From NCBI RefSeq assembly GCF_900111875.1, contig NZ_FOJU01000007.1, positions 1-64,000 on the forward strand: 64,000 nt of DNA. The letters run 5' to 3'. The notes below the pieces were generated by a model. The model was not told where the DNA came from. It was given only the letters and a program-made list of their open reading frames with translations, and searched no databases. Both the position numbers and the translations under genes were made by a program. Every line of letters begins with the position of its first letter. The first letter of the stretch is position 1. Of this stretch, positions 19,795 to 30,640 are shown one piece after another. Origin of the DNA: Poseidonocella pacifica. Its GTDB lineage: Bacteria; Pseudomonadota; Alphaproteobacteria; Rhodobacterales; Rhodobacteraceae.

Positions 19795-20745
19795 ATGCGT
19801 GACCTGAAGATTCCGCAAGAGCGTCACCCTGAGAAGGCGCACCGCCCGGACAATGCCCAGCCGAAAAAGCCGGACTGGATTCGGGTGAAAGCCCCCTCGG
19901 GCAAAGGCTATTCGGAAACCCGTGCGATCATGCGCGAGCACAAGCTCGTCACGGTCTGTGAGGAAGCAGGCTGTCCCAATGCCGGCGAATGCTGGAGCCA
20001 AGGGCACGCGACGATGATGATCATGGGCGACATCTGCACGCGTGGATGTACCTTTTGCAACATTGCCACGGGTCGTCCCGATACGCTGGATGCGTTTGAG
20101 CCGGGCCGCGTTGCCGATGCGGTTCAAAAACTTGGGCTGAATCACGTTGTCATTACGTCTGTCGACCGCGACGATCTCGGCGATGGGGGCGCGGAGCATT
20201 TCGCCCAGACCATTCGCGCCGTACGCCATCGCAACCCCGACACGACGATTGAGATCCTCACGCCTGATTTTCTCAAGGCGGATGCAGGTGCGCTCGAAAC
20301 CGTCGTGGCGGCGAAGCCGGATGTGTTCAACCACAACCTCGAAACCGTACCCGGCCTCTACCCCGAAGTCCGGCCCGGCGCGCGCTATTTCCACTCTCTG
20401 CGCCTGCTGCAACGGGTAAAGGAAATCGACCCCGGCATTTTCACGAAATCGGGCATCATGGTGGGCCTTGGCGAGGATCGGCAATCCGTCGTTCAGGTGA
20501 TGGACGATATGCGTGCTGCGGATATCGATTTTCTCACCATCGGCCAATATCTCCAGCCGACACCGAAACACCATGCGGTTGATCGCTTCGTGCATCCCGA
20601 TGAGTTCGCAGCTTATGAGAAGTCTGCCTACGGCAAGGGCTTCTTGATGGTTTCGGCCACGCCGCTTACCCGATCCTCATACCATGCAGGCGACGATTTC
20701 GCCCGGCTGAGGGATGCCCGAGAGCGGATGCTGGGCCGCGCCTGA
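19795..20745 (+). CDS. lipA: Lipoyl synthase
   Basis: A 316-residue radical SAM enzyme that inserts two sulfurs into octanoyl-carrier domains of 2-oxoacid dehydrogenases and GcvH. Both cluster motifs are intact: the auxiliary cluster cysteines 55, 60 and 66 ([12 protein letters not shown]) and the SAM-cluster cysteines 81, 85 and 88 (CTRGCTFC). The C-terminal TRSSYHAG contains the serine that ligates the auxiliary cluster. It stands alone between oxyR and the convergent efflux operon. Confidence 0.97.
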   Translation: MRDLKIPQERHPEKAHRPDNAQPKKPDWIRVKAPSGKGYSETRAIMREHKLVTVCEEAGCPNAGECWSQGHATMMIMGDICTRGCTFCNIATGRPDTLDAFEPGRVADAVQKLGLNHVVITSVDRDDLGDGGAEHFAQTIRAVRHRNPDTTIEILTPDFLKADAGALETVVAAKPDVFNHNLETVPGLYPEVRPGARYFHSLRLLQRVKEIDPGIFTKSGIMVGLGEDRQSVVQVMDDMRAADIDFLTIGQYLQPTPKHHAVDRFVHPDEFAAYEKSAYGKGFLMVSATPLTRSSYHAGDDFARLRDARERMLGRA

Positions 20746-20761
20746 TCCGTCTCGGGGGCGG

Positions 20762-23700
20762 TTACTCCGCCGCTCGCAACTTTCCGCTCGGTGGTCCTGC
20801 ATTCTCTTCCCAGAGGATTTCCGGAGCAGGTGTTCTGCGCGCTTGGCGGTCCAGCGCCCAATCCCGCGCCACGCGGCTTTGCCGGCCAAGGCCCGCACGG
20901 GCGAGGAAGGCCGCACCCCAAAACACGTAGCGCACGAACCAGATCCGCAGCGCCAGCATGGAGGGGGTGAAGACCAGCGTCAGCAATGTCGCGATGCCAA
21001 GCCCGAAGACCACCGCGGTAGCCAGTTGTTTCCACCAGAGCGACGTCGGGCTGTCGATTGAATAGCCGCCATCTCCGAAGTTGAGGGACAGGCCGAGCAT
21101 CATCGGGGTCAGGCCCGCCATGGTCGTGATCGTTGTCAGAAGGACCGGGCGAATGCGATCCTCTGCCGTGCGCACGATGGCCTCAATGCGGGGCATGATG
21201 CGGGCATATTCCTGATAGGTGTCGATGAGCACGATGTTGTTGTTCACCACGATCCCCGCCAGAGCGACGATCCCCGTACCCGTCATGATGATGGAAAACG
21301 CCTGCCCCATCACCAGCATGCCAACGAGGCACCCCGCCGTCGAAAGCACCACGGCGAGCAGTACAAGAACCGCGTTGTAGAAACTGTTGAACTGCGCGAG
21401 CAGGATGATGAACATGAGGCCAAGCGCCCCGGCGAAGGCGCGCATGAGAAAGGCGCCGCTCTCGGCCTGTTCTTCCTGATCTCCGGTCCACTTGTAGGTG
21501 ACGCCATTCGGAAGGCCGCCGTCCTCCAGCCACTCGGTCAGGACCGCGATCCGTTCGTTGGGGTTGATGATGCTACCGTCGGGATTCGTCAGGTTGGGGG
21601 CAACAGCGGCCTTCACGTCGAAATACCGCTTCTGATCCTCCCGCGCGATCTCGGCCAGCTTGGCGACCGGTTGGCGGGTCACGAAATTTGCAAGCGGGAC
21701 AAGCCCGTCCGCGGTACGGACCTTGAGAGTGTCGAGGGTGCTGAGCAAGCGGTCTTCTTCGGGCAGGCGAACGCGGATCTCGATTTCTTCGTCAGAGCTG
21801 TCGACCCGCATCGTATCAAGCAGGATGCCGCGCGTGACCAGTTGGACCATGGCGCCCACGGTCGCGACATCCGCCCCATAGCGCCCAGCTTTTTCGACAT
21901 CGACATCGATCTGCCAATCGATGCCGGGCAGGGGGAGCGTATCCTCTATCTGGACCAACCCCTCGGTCGCGGCGAACCTATCACGGGTGGCGAGCGTCGC
22001 GGCGAGCAACTGATCCCAATCGTCCCCGAGCAGGCGCAGGTGTACGGGCTTGCCGCTGGCCGGTCCGCGGGATTGCACGAGCATCTCAATCTCGACCCCG
22101 GGGATTTCTTCGAGCGCCTCGGTCAACTCATCCAGCACAACATCTCCGTCGAGGTCCGGGCGGTCGGCGCGTTCCTCCCAAGGGATCGTCTCCAGCTGGA
22201 TCTGTCCGATCGTATCCTTTGGGGCTTCGGCTCCACCTGTGTTGGAGTTCAGCCCGCCTTCGCCCGAGAAAGAGAATGCGTTGAGAACGCCGGGGTGGGC
22301 TAGGACGATTTTCTCGGCCTGTTGAACTATGGCGTCCTTCTCGATGAGGGAAAGGTTGCCGCGCGCCCGGACATAAACAATGGCTTGTTCGGGTTCGCTC
22401 TCGACAAAGAATTCCACGCCCTTGCTGTTGTTCATATAGGTGAAAAGCACGGTTCCCACGAAAACGAAGGTGGCGCCGATGGTGACAAGCGGCATGACCG
22501 GGTTGCCCGCGATCCCGAGAATCAACCGGCCGAAGGGCGTTCTCCTGCGGCCTGCCTCGAGGCTCGCTGGCCGCTCGGGTATGATCGCGTGCCAGGCTTT
22601 GCGGACGAGGGCTCCGGTCCTGCGGAACACGGCGACCAGCCCGATCAGGAACCCGACCAATGACCCTATCGCCAACGCGGCCAGCGCTACGATCCCGGTG
22701 ATGAGAACGAAAGCGAGCAAGAGCGTGGGGATGACCGAGTAGAGAATATCCGTGCCGTCCAGCCTGCCCATCAGCGCAACGAGGGCCGCACCGAGGGCGA
22801 GCGCTCCGAGTACACCGGCGGCCATTCCCAAGGCGGCCCCGATCAACAGGGTCAGATGCCACCGCTTGCGGCCTGCCGCGATCTGCATGGTACCCTGATC
22901 GAGCCAGCGTTCCGCACGGCCGAGCACGCCGCCCATTACCGGCAGATAGACCAGCGCCACAACCAGCGAGGCCGAAAGCACGAAAATGAGCGTGACGGGC
23001 AGCATTCCCATGAATTGCCCCGGCACACCGGGCCAGAAGAGCATGGGCAGGAAGGCGCACAGCGTCGTGGCGGTGGAGGAGACAATGGGCCAGAACATGC
23101 GCTTTGCCGCCTCGACATAGGCATGCATCGGCCCGGTCCCCTCGGCGATGCGCTTGTCGGCGTATTCGACGACGACAATTGCGCCATCAACCAGCATCCC
23201 CACAGCGAGGATCAGGCCAAACATCACGATGTTGGAAATCGAAATGCCCATGATGCCCAAGAGGACGAAGCACAGCAGGAAGGACGTCGGAATAGAGAAG
23301 CCGACAAGCAGCGAGGGCCGGATACCAAGCGCGGCGAGGACAACGAGCATCACCAGAATGATCGCTGTGAGGACCGACCCTTCGAGTTGGTTGACCATGG
23401 ATTCAACCACCCGGCTTTGGTCATTCGACGTGCCGATTTCGACCGCGGCGCGAAGCTCTTCGGGCCAGTCGGCCTCCGCTTCTTCGACTTCCTGCCGAAC
23501 TCTCGCGGCGGTATCTATGAGGTTGAAACCCTTGCGTTTGACAACTTGGAGCGCCACCGTCGGCTCCCCGTTGAACCGAGCGGTCCCGGTACGATCCTCG
23601 AACGTCAGGTTGATTGTCGCCAGATCGCCAAGGGTAACCACACGATCGCCATTGATCTTGACGGGTAGATTGTAGACGTCGCGCGGCTCGTCGAAGCTGG

Positions 23701-24391
23701 AGGGGATCTTGACGGAGAATGTCCCCTGCGCCGTGTCGACCTCACCCGCCGCAATGAGCTGGTTGTTGTTCTGGACGACCGAAATCAATTCCCCGGCAGT
23801 GACGTTGTAGCTTTCCAACCGGACCGGATCGATGATGACTTCGAGCATCTCGTCCCGGTTGCCGGAGATCCCCGCCTCAAGAACGGCATCCAATCCTTCG
23901 AGACGATCTTGCAGGTCGCGCGCGATACGCACCATTGTGCGTTCAGGCAGATCCCCTGTCAGACTGACGATGACGATTGGAAACTCGGAGAAGTTGATCT
24001 CGTTGATTGTGTACTTTTCCGCCCCGCTGGGGAAATTGGCCTCTGCGGTGTTCATCGCATCGCGCAGATCGGCCATCACCTTGGTCTTGTCCCAGCCGAA
24101 CTCGAACTCCAGCGCGATGCCGGCGTAATTCTCGGCGGCCGTGGCACTCATGGTCTTGAGACCGTCGAGATCGGAGAGCTCGGTTTCCATCGGCTTCACG
24201 AGCAGCAGCTCGGAATCCTCGGCGGAGATCCCGGGGAAGGGAACGGAGACGAAAAGGGCGGGAATCTCGATGTCGGGCTCACCTTCCTTGGGAAGGGTGA
24301 GGTAGGCATAGGCCCCGATTGCAAGCGACAGGGCGATAAACGCGATGATCATCCGGGCGCGTGAAGCGGCCCAATCGACGATACCGGTCAT
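20762..24391 (-). CDS. RND-family efflux transporter with extra membrane segment
   Basis: A 1209-residue inner-membrane pump of the AcrB/HAE or related RND family. The N-terminal helix is followed by a porter domain, then helices 2-6 with the TM4 proton-relay motif LAVGMLVDGAIVVVE. Here one of the two usual adjacent aspartates is glycine. The second half repeats this plan, ending GLSLNFGDGGYSIDSPTS and a final helix. The protein is about 150 residues longer than typical AcrB because of an insertion near residues 500-620 with several additional hydrophobic stretches. It overlaps the start of nothing on its right but shares a 4-bp overlap with the adaptor gene. The substrate is unknown. Confidence 0.9.
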   Translation of the reverse strand: MTGIVDWAASRARMIIAFIALSLAIGAYAYLTLPKEGEPDIEIPALFVSVPFPGISAEDSELLLVKPMETELSDLDGLKTMSATAAENYAGIALEFEFGWDKTKVMADLRDAMNTAEANFPSGAEKYTINEINFSEFPIVIVSLTGDLPERTMVRIARDLQDRLEGLDAVLEAGISGNRDEMLEVIIDPVRLESYNVTAGELISVVQNNNQLIAAGEVDTAQGTFSVKIPSSFDEPRDVYNLPVKINGDRVVTLGDLATINLTFEDRTGTARFNGEPTVALQVVKRKGFNLIDTAARVRQEVEEAEADWPEELRAAVEIGTSNDQSRVVESMVNQLEGSVLTAIILVMLVVLAALGIRPSLLVGFSIPTSFLLCFVLLGIMGISISNIVMFGLILAVGMLVDGAIVVVEYADKRIAEGTGPMHAYVEAAKRMFWPIVSSTATTLCAFLPMLFWPGVPGQFMGMLPVTLIFVLSASLVVALVYLPVMGGVLGRAERWLDQGTMQIAAGRKRWHLTLLIGAALGMAAGVLGALALGAALVALMGRLDGTDILYSVIPTLLLAFVLITGIVALAALAIGSLVGFLIGLVAVFRRTGALVRKAWHAIIPERPASLEAGRRRTPFGRLILGIAGNPVMPLVTIGATFVFVGTVLFTYMNNSKGVEFFVESEPEQAIVYVRARGNLSLIEKDAIVQQAEKIVLAHPGVLNAFSFSGEGGLNSNTGGAEAPKDTIGQIQLETIPWEERADRPDLDGDVVLDELTEALEEIPGVEIEMLVQSRGPASGKPVHLRLLGDDWDQLLAATLATRDRFAATEGLVQIEDTLPLPGIDWQIDVDVEKAGRYGADVATVGAMVQLVTRGILLDTMRVDSSDEEIEIRVRLPEEDRLLSTLDTLKVRTADGLVPLANFVTRQPVAKLAEIAREDQKRYFDVKAAVAPNLTNPDGSIINPNERIAVLTEWLEDGGLPNGVTYKWTGDQEEQAESGAFLMRAFAGALGLMFIILLAQFNSFYNAVLVLLAVVLSTAGCLVGMLVMGQAFSIIMTGTGIVALAGIVVNNNIVLIDTYQEYARIMPRIEAIVRTAEDRIRPVLLTTITTMAGLTPMMLGLSLNFGDGGYSIDSPTSLWWKQLATAVVFGLGIATLLTLVFTPSMLALRIWFVRYVFWGAAFLARAGLGRQSRVARDWALDRQARRTPAPEILWEENAGPPSGKLRAAE

Positions 24392-25647
24392 CCCTCCGCT
24401 CCGCGATAGGTCGGCGCGACCGCGACACCGTCGATCACATATTCCTGCCCCAGCACGATCACATTGGCCTCATCGGGCAGGCCAGTCACCCAGATGCCCT
24501 CTGCGGTGTCGCGCTGTACTTCAACAGGAACGAAGCGCGCCGCCTGATCAGCGTCGACAATCCGCACACCCAGCGTCCCAGCGTCATTCAAGGTGAGCGA
24601 ACTCTGGGGCAGGAGGTGTGCGCTGGCGCCCTCCGCGGCGATCAAGATCTCTGCGGTTTGCCCATCGCGCACCGAGAGATCTTCGTTGGGAACAGCGATT
24701 TCCACGCGGAAGGTTCGGGTCGCGGGGTCAGCGCTGCGCGAAATGAAAGTGACGGTGCCTTGCAGATCCCGCCCGCCCGCAAGACGTGCGCCGGCCTTCG
24801 CGCCGGTCTCTATCCGGTTGACCTCTGTCTCGGGAACGAACCCCACGAGTTTGATCGGGTCCAGTTGAATGACTGTTGCGCAAAGGCTGCCCGGCTGCAT
24901 GAGCGCGCCAAGCTCCGCGGTGTCGGATTCAAGCAGGCCCCTGAAGGGGGCAGTGATGCGAAGGCGATCAAGTTCCTTCTTCGCGGCAGCGACGGCGGCT
25001 TGGGCGCCTTGGATGTTGGCCTTGGCGCTCTCCACTCCTGCCCGCGCGGATTCCAACCCCGATTGCGCGGTGGTAACGGTGGCTTGCGCGCTACGCACGG
25101 CGGCCTTTGTCGCGGCGACGCGCGTTTCCGAGGCAAACCCTTCGGTCACGAGCCGATTTGCGGCATTGGCGTTGATTTCCGCTTCTTCCAGCAGGGCGCT
25201 GGCCTCTTCTACTCGGGCTTCTGCTTCGGGAATGCGGGCTTCTGCCGTGGGGACCTGTGCGCGGGCTTCTGCAAGGCGTGCTTCGGCTTCCAGCAGGGAA
25301 ACTTCACGGGTGCCCGCGTCGATTTCGCAAAGCAGGTCCCCGGCCTCGACGAATGCGCCCTTGCGCAGCGGCGTGGAGATGATCGGCCCCGATGTTTCGG
25401 CCTTAACATCTACCTCACGCGCGGCTTCGGTTTCGCCGCGCAATTGCACGGCGCTGTCGATCTCCTGCACGCTTGATGCGATCGCCACGACCTTTACGCG
25501 TTCGGGGGTTTCTTCCTCGGAAGCGCTTGAGGGCGTTTCCTCATCCGCTCCCGCTTCGAAAAGCGCGTAGAGCCAGTCACGTTCCATGATGAAAAGGTAC
25601 AGTAATCCAGAGACCAAAAGGGCGATCAGGATCGAAAACGGTCTCAT
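24388..25647 (-). CDS. RND efflux periplasmic adaptor (HlyD/MFP family)
   Basis: A 419-residue membrane fusion protein. An N-terminal membrane anchor (LIALLVSGLLYLFIM) precedes a barrel-sandwich half (AREVDVKAETSGPI). A very Ala/Glu-rich coiled coil runs from about residues 115 to 225. The second lipoyl half and beta-barrel follow (LDRLRITAPFRGLL). It bridges the RND pump and an outer-membrane channel; no TolC gene is adjacent. It overlaps the pump gene by 4 bp, so the two are co-translated. Confidence 0.9.
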   Translation of the reverse strand: MRPFSILIALLVSGLLYLFIMERDWLYALFEAGADEETPSSASEEETPERVKVVAIASSVQEIDSAVQLRGETEAAREVDVKAETSGPIISTPLRKGAFVEAGDLLCEIDAGTREVSLLEAEARLAEARAQVPTAEARIPEAEARVEEASALLEEAEINANAANRLVTEGFASETRVAATKAAVRSAQATVTTAQSGLESARAGVESAKANIQGAQAAVAAAKKELDRLRITAPFRGLLESDTAELGALMQPGSLCATVIQLDPIKLVGFVPETEVNRIETGAKAGARLAGGRDLQGTVTFISRSADPATRTFRVEIAVPNEDLSVRDGQTAEILIAAEGASAHLLPQSSLTLNDAGTLGVRIVDADQAARFVPVEVQRDTAEGIWVTGLPDEANVIVLGQEYVIDGVAVAPTYRGAEG

Positions 25648-25895
25648 GCGGCTCTCCTTGGAGCGGCGGCGAAAATTGCCGCACCGGCGAACTAATGTTA
25701 TGCGGCTTTACATAAGGGCCCCTCGGGTGGTTGCAAGAGACCTGCGGACCCTGCACCGGAACATGGGGACGAATTGCTTCACGATTAGACATTTCTGCCA
25801 CAACCTGCAAGCGGAGCGGGCGCTCCGCGCAGGCTATTGGCACCGTGGGCCCACCGCGTTAAGACGGGCGCGGCCCGCAAATACAGGAGAGCCGC

Positions 25896-26573
25896 GTGAG
25901 CAACACCGATAGTTTCATCGACGAAGTGAGCGAAGAGGTCCGGCGCGATCGGCTCTATGGGTATCTCCGGCGTTACGGATGGGTCGCCGTTGTGGCGATC
26001 CTCGTGATCGTTGGGGGCGCGGCGTATAATGAATACCGCAAATCGCAGGCTGAGGCGCAGGCGCGCGAGCTTGGTGATGCGACCTTGACGGCAATGCAGG
26101 AAACGACACCCGCCGCGCGGGCCGCTGCGCTGCAAGAGATCGCGATTCCCGAAGACAGTGAGGCCCGTGCCGTCATCCGCTTGCTGGAGGCGACCGAGGC
26201 GAATGCTGCGGGCGATGCCGAAGCTGCGGCCGCGGCGCTCAACGACGTCGCCAATGATGACGACCTTCCGGCTATCTACCGCGATATCGCACGTTTCCGC
26301 GCGCTCACGCTTGAGGGGGCCGTAGACGACGCCGACCGCCGGATGGGGCTGGAGGCGCTCGCCGTTGCGGGAAATCCTCTTCGTGTTCTGGCTGAGGAGC
26401 AGATTGCCCTGATGGACCTCGCGCAGGGCGACACCGATGCCGCGCGTGATCGGTTCGCCGCCCTCATCGACGATGCGGAGGCGTCTGATGGCTTGCGCAA
26501 CCGCGCCACGCAGGCAATTGTGGCGCTTGGGGGGCTGCCGGAAGAGGACAGTGCCGGAAGCGACAGTGAATGA
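25896..26573 (+). CDS. YfgM-like tetratricopeptide membrane protein
   Basis: This 225-residue protein has one N-terminal membrane helix (about residues 29-45, GWVAVVAILVIVGGAAY) and an Ala-rich TPR-like periplasmic region. The length, topology and position directly before bamB match the YfgM/DUF2133 family, which accompanies the SecYEG translocon and chaperones exported proteins. Here it overlaps bamB, an arrangement like yfgM-bamB-der in enterobacteria. GTG/ATG options exist; ATG 25896 follows AGGAGAGCCGC. Confidence 0.85.
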   Translation: MSNTDSFIDEVSEEVRRDRLYGYLRRYGWVAVVAILVIVGGAAYNEYRKSQAEAQARELGDATLTAMQETTPAARAAALQEIAIPEDSEARAVIRLLEATEANAAGDAEAAAAALNDVANDDDLPAIYRDIARFRALTLEGAVDDADRRMGLEALAVAGNPLRVLAEEQIALMDLAQGDTDAARDRFAALIDDAEASDGLRNRATQAIVALGGLPEEDSAGSDSE

Positions 26574-26584
26574 CGGAACGGGGC

Positions 26585-27910
26585 ATGATGACAATCAAGG
26601 GTCAGGCACGTCTGAGCGGCGCACTTCTGTTGGTCGCGACGTTGGCCGCATGTGGGGGCGCACGCGATATCATACTCAGCGGCCCGCGTGAGCCGCTGCG
26701 CGCCGAAGGGGAGCGCCAGAGCGCGCCGGACGCGGTCAACCGCAGCGCGGCCATTTCCTTTGCTGCGCCAAGGGTAAATGCAAATTGGCCGCAGCTTGGC
26801 GGCTCTGCTGCCCATGTCATTGACCATCCTGCACTCGCGGCACAGCCCTCGCGGCTCTGGAGCACCAAGATCGGCGCGGGTGACAGCCGCCGGCGGCGGA
26901 TCACTGCTGAGCCTGTCGTATCTGGCGGGCGGGTCTTTACCCTCGATGCTGGCGCGCAAGTCGCGGCGACGTCTACGGGCGGTGCGCCGCTCTGGACGGC
27001 CAACCTCACGCCCGCGGGCGAGGGGGAACACGCCTCTGGTGGGGGACTCGCCGTGGCGGGGGACACTCTCTATGTGACCACCGGGTTCGGGCGCCTCTCT
27101 GCGCTTGACGTGACCACCGGCGCCGTTCGGTGGCACCAGCAGCTGGACGCGAGCGCGTCCGGCGCGCCCACCGTTTCGGGGGATCTCGTCTATGTCGTGG
27201 GCAGGGATAACCGGGCTTGGGCGGTTGGAACCCGGACGGGCCGCGTGGAATGGACATTCGGTGGATCGCCCAGCGATCCCGCTTTAACCGGCGGGCCTGC
27301 GCCTGCGGTCTCTGGTGATCTGGTCGTCCTTCCCTTCTCCGGGGGTGAGCTTGTGGCCGCCTTCCGGCAGGGCGGGCTCCCGCGGTGGCAAGGAAGCGTT
27401 GCAGGTTCGCGCCCCGGTTTCGCCTCATCTTCGATCTCCGACATGGCCGGTGATCCGGTGATAGCCGACGGCCGCGTCTTTGCCGCAAACTATTCGGGCC
27501 GGATCGGTGCCTTCGCCCTCTCTGATGGTGAGCGTCTGTGGACTGCGCGCGATGGCGCTGCGGGACCAGTCGTTGCCGCCGGCGGATCGCTGTTCGTCGT
27601 GACCGATCAGAACAAGCTTGCGCGGTTCGATGCGGCCACTGGCGCGCGCATCTGGGCGGTCGACCTTCCGTTCTTCACCACTGAGCGAGAGCGGCGGCAG
27701 GTCGAGATCTATGCCCACTACGGTCCGGTTCTTGCCGGAGGGCGGATCTGGACCGCGTCTTCGGACGGGTTTCTGCGTGCCTTCGACCCCCGCTCAGGGG
27801 CGCTTGTGGGAAGTACCGAGATCCCCGGCGGGGCGAGCACTGCACCCATTGTCGCGGGCAATACCCTCTATGTCGTAGGCACTGGCGGTGATCTCCACGC
27901 TTTTCGTTGA
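26585..27910 (+). CDS. bamB: Outer-membrane assembly lipoprotein BamB
   Basis: A 441-residue lipoprotein with signal and lipobox LLLVATLAACGG and a body of eight-bladed PQQ-like beta-propeller repeats (for example GAVRWHQQLDASA, RVEWTFGGSPS, GARIWAVDLPF). BamB is the scaffold lipoprotein of the BAM complex that folds outer-membrane proteins. ATG 26585 is chosen; 26570 overlaps the previous gene by a few bases and is also possible. It lies between yfgM-like and der, a conserved order. Confidence 0.9.
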   Translation: MMTIKGQARLSGALLLVATLAACGGARDIILSGPREPLRAEGERQSAPDAVNRSAAISFAAPRVNANWPQLGGSAAHVIDHPALAAQPSRLWSTKIGAGDSRRRRITAEPVVSGGRVFTLDAGAQVAATSTGGAPLWTANLTPAGEGEHASGGGLAVAGDTLYVTTGFGRLSALDVTTGAVRWHQQLDASASGAPTVSGDLVYVVGRDNRAWAVGTRTGRVEWTFGGSPSDPALTGGPAPAVSGDLVVLPFSGGELVAAFRQGGLPRWQGSVAGSRPGFASSSISDMAGDPVIADGRVFAANYSGRIGAFALSDGERLWTARDGAAGPVVAAGGSLFVVTDQNKLARFDAATGARIWAVDLPFFTTERERRQVEIYAHYGPVLAGGRIWTASSDGFLRAFDPRSGALVGSTEIPGGASTAPIVAGNTLYVVGTGGDLHAFR

Positions 27911-27959
27911 GCGCGAAACCGTGTAGGCGGGGCCTTCGAATCCAATCGGAGCAAGGCGT

Positions 27960-29426
27960 ATGTCCTTCACCTTGGCCATTGTAGGCCGCCCCAACGTCGG
28001 TAAATCGACGCTTTTCAACCGGCTTGTCGGCAAACGTCTTGCGTTGGTCGACGACCAGCCGGGCGTGACGCGCGACCTGCGAGAAGGGGCCGCGCATCTG
28101 GGTGACCTCGATTTCACGGTGATTGATACCGCCGGTCTCGAAGACGCCACGGACGAAAGCCTTGAGGGCCGGATGCGCCGCCTGACCGAGCGCGCCGTCG
28201 ACATGGCCGACATCTGCCTGTTCATGGTCGATGCGCGCGCGGGCATCACGGCGACGGATCAACTCTTTGCCGAGATACTCCGCAAGCGGGCCAAACACGT
28301 TATCCTCGCCGCGAACAAGGGGGAGGGGAGCCGCGCGGATGATGGCGTAATGGAGGCCTATGGCTTGGGCCTCGGAGAACCAATCCGCCTTTCTGCTGAA
28401 CATGGCGAGGGGATGACGGACCTCTATGCCATGCTGATGCCGCTTGCCGATGCGTTCGCCGAACAGGCCCCGAGCGAAGAGCCAGAGATCGACGTGACCG
28501 TCGACGAGGATGCCGAAGCGCCCCTCCGTGAACCGACAGACGAAAAACCGCTGCAAGTGGCTGTCATCGGTCGCCCCAACGCGGGTAAATCCACCCTGAT
28601 CAACCGCATTCTGGGCGAGGACCGGCTTTTGACCGGGCCCGAAGCAGGCATCACCCGCGATGCAATTTCTCTGCGCATCGACTGGGAAGGGACTCCGTGC
28701 CGTATCTTTGACACGGCCGGGATGCGCCGCAAGGCCAAGGTACAGGACAAGCTGGAGAAACTCTCGGTTTCCGACGGCATAAGAGCCGTCAAGTTTGCCG
28801 AGGTCGTTGTGATCCTGCTTGATGCGGAAATCCCCTTTGAACAGCAGGATCTCCGGATCGCCGATCTGGCTGAGCGTGAAGGCCGCGCGGTTGTGGTGGC
28901 CGTCAACAAATGGGACTTGGAGACCGACAAACAGCATCGCCTCAAGGAACTGCGGGAGGATTTTGAGCGCCTGTTGCCACAACTCCGCGGCGCCCCTCTG
29001 GTCACGGTTTCGGCCAAGACCGGCAAGGGCATCGACAGGCTGCATGGGGCGATCCTGCGGGCCTATCGCGTCTGGAACGCCCGAGTGCCCACCGCGCAAC
29101 TTAATCGCTGGTTAGGCGAAATGATCGAAGCGCACCCGCCCCCGGCTCCGCAAGGGCGCCGCATCAAGTTGCGCTATATGACCCAAGCCAAGACCCGGCC
29201 CCCTGGGTTTGTTGTCATGTGCAGCCATCCGGATCGGATTCCGGAGGCCTATTCGCGGTATCTCGTGAACGGTCTGCGCGAGCATTTCGATATGCCCGGC
29301 ACTCCGATCCGGCTGACGATGCGGGGGCAGGGCAACCGCAACCCTTATAAGAACAAGCGCAAGGCTGGGCCGTCGAAACTGCGCAAGCATCTGGAGCCGA
29401 AGGGAAAACCGCGCGGTCGCGGTTGA
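27960..29426 (+). CDS. der: Ribosome assembly GTPase Der (EngA)
   Basis: A 488-residue protein with two tandem GTPase domains, each with a complete P-loop ([12 protein letters not shown] near residue 8 and [12 protein letters not shown] near 204). G3 motifs are DTAGLE and DTAGMR, and the first G4 motif is NKGE. The second G4 is NKWD. A KH-like C-terminal domain ends in a basic tail ([10 protein letters not shown]). Der is needed for late 50S subunit assembly. The first-domain NKGE in place of NKxD is the known variation of alphaproteobacterial Der proteins as far as I recall. Confidence 0.96.
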   Translation: MSFTLAIVGRPNVGKSTLFNRLVGKRLALVDDQPGVTRDLREGAAHLGDLDFTVIDTAGLEDATDESLEGRMRRLTERAVDMADICLFMVDARAGITATDQLFAEILRKRAKHVILAANKGEGSRADDGVMEAYGLGLGEPIRLSAEHGEGMTDLYAMLMPLADAFAEQAPSEEPEIDVTVDEDAEAPLREPTDEKPLQVAVIGRPNAGKSTLINRILGEDRLLTGPEAGITRDAISLRIDWEGTPCRIFDTAGMRRKAKVQDKLEKLSVSDGIRAVKFAEVVVILLDAEIPFEQQDLRIADLAEREGRAVVVAVNKWDLETDKQHRLKELREDFERLLPQLRGAPLVTVSAKTGKGIDRLHGAILRAYRVWNARVPTAQLNRWLGEMIEAHPPPAPQGRRIKLRYMTQAKTRPPGFVVMCSHPDRIPEAYSRYLVNGLREHFDMPGTPIRLTMRGQGNRNPYKNKRKAGPSKLRKHLEPKGKPRGRG

Positions 29427-29515
29427 CACGAGCCTCCCCCCGGGGCTATCCCTTGTTCTTATTTCCGCAGGGGAAACCTGCATAAGTCCATTTTTTATGG
29501 AACGGGGGCATTGCC

Positions 29516-30502
29516 ATGACGATCCGAGAGCTCTCGCGTACCTATGCGGTGCGCGACAACCGCAGGGCTATTTTCAGCCTCGTTCCGACCCTGATCCTGT
29601 TTTTCCTCGCCCTTGGGCTCGCCGCCGGGTTCCGCGATGTGCCGTGGATCTTGATCCCCGGAGTGATCCTGACAGCCATCAGCGGCGTACGCCTCTATAT
29701 GCTCCAGCATGACTGCGGGCATGGCTCCTTCTTCACGACGCGCAAGCTGAACGACCGGGTCGGGCTGTTGCTTTCGCCGCTGACGCTGACCCCTTATCGT
29801 GCAGGGCGGATGAACCACAATCTGCACCATGCCCATATCGGCAATCTTGATGAGCGTGGGGCGTCTGAGATCTTCACCATGACTTTGGCGGAGTATGAGG
29901 CGGCGCCCCTTTGGCGCAAGCTGACGTACCGGCTCTACCGCTCTCCGTTCACACTCTTTCTCTTCGGGCCGACGCTGCTTTATCTTTTCCGCTATCGCTG
30001 GCCCCGCAACGCGCGGCAGGCGGGCGTGATGGACATCGTCGCGCACAACGCTCTGCTTGCTGTCTTTCTCGGCGGGCTTGTCATGCTGTTCGGATGGCAG
30101 GCCGTGCTCGTCTGGGGGGCGAGCCTGATCCTGGCCGCGTCCTTCGGTGCGCTGATCCCATACGTGCAGCACAATTTCGAAGAGGTCTACTGGGCCGAAC
30201 CCGACGTCCGCGATTTTGAGACTGCGGCGCTCGAAGGCTCTGCCGTGATCGATTTTGGCCCTCTGTTTGATCTGGCGACCGCGAATATCGCCTATCACGA
30301 CATGCACCACCTCAACGCCTCAATCCCGAGCTATCGGCTCAAGGAATGCCACCGCGCGCTTGAGGAGCGGCTTGATCCGGTCAAGGTATCACCCCGGGAT
30401 GCTCTTCGCTGTTTCAGATGGAAGCTGTGGGATGAGGAGAGCCGCCGGATGATCGGATTCCCGCCTCTTTTGGGACGCACAAGGCCGGTGGCAACAGTCT
30501 GA
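29516..30502 (+). CDS. Membrane fatty acid desaturase
   Basis: A 328-residue integral-membrane di-iron desaturase. The three histidine boxes are HDCGHGS (around residue 66), HNLHHAH (around 102) and HDMHH (around 262), with four predicted helices between them. These enzymes introduce double bonds into acyl chains or hydroxylate related lipids. The acceptor cannot be decided from sequence. It stands alone between der and a tRNA gene. Confidence 0.88.
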   Translation: MTIRELSRTYAVRDNRRAIFSLVPTLILFFLALGLAAGFRDVPWILIPGVILTAISGVRLYMLQHDCGHGSFFTTRKLNDRVGLLLSPLTLTPYRAGRMNHNLHHAHIGNLDERGASEIFTMTLAEYEAAPLWRKLTYRLYRSPFTLFLFGPTLLYLFRYRWPRNARQAGVMDIVAHNALLAVFLGGLVMLFGWQAVLVWGASLILAASFGALIPYVQHNFEEVYWAEPDVRDFETAALEGSAVIDFGPLFDLATANIAYHDMHHLNASIPSYRLKECHRALEERLDPVKVSPRDALRCFRWKLWDEESRRMIGFPPLLGRTRPVATV

Positions 30503-30563
30503 ACGACACGCTGCAAAAAGCCCTTGCAGTCACCCGCCACCTTGCGCTATTTCGGCGCCTGTC

Positions 30564-30639
<76 letters not shown>

Positions 30640-30640
30640 T

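Noticed and set aside
30511-30529. Possible terminator after the fatty acid desaturase (CTGCAA/TTGCAG)
   Set aside because: Only 6 bp of stem with no T-run; too weak to call.
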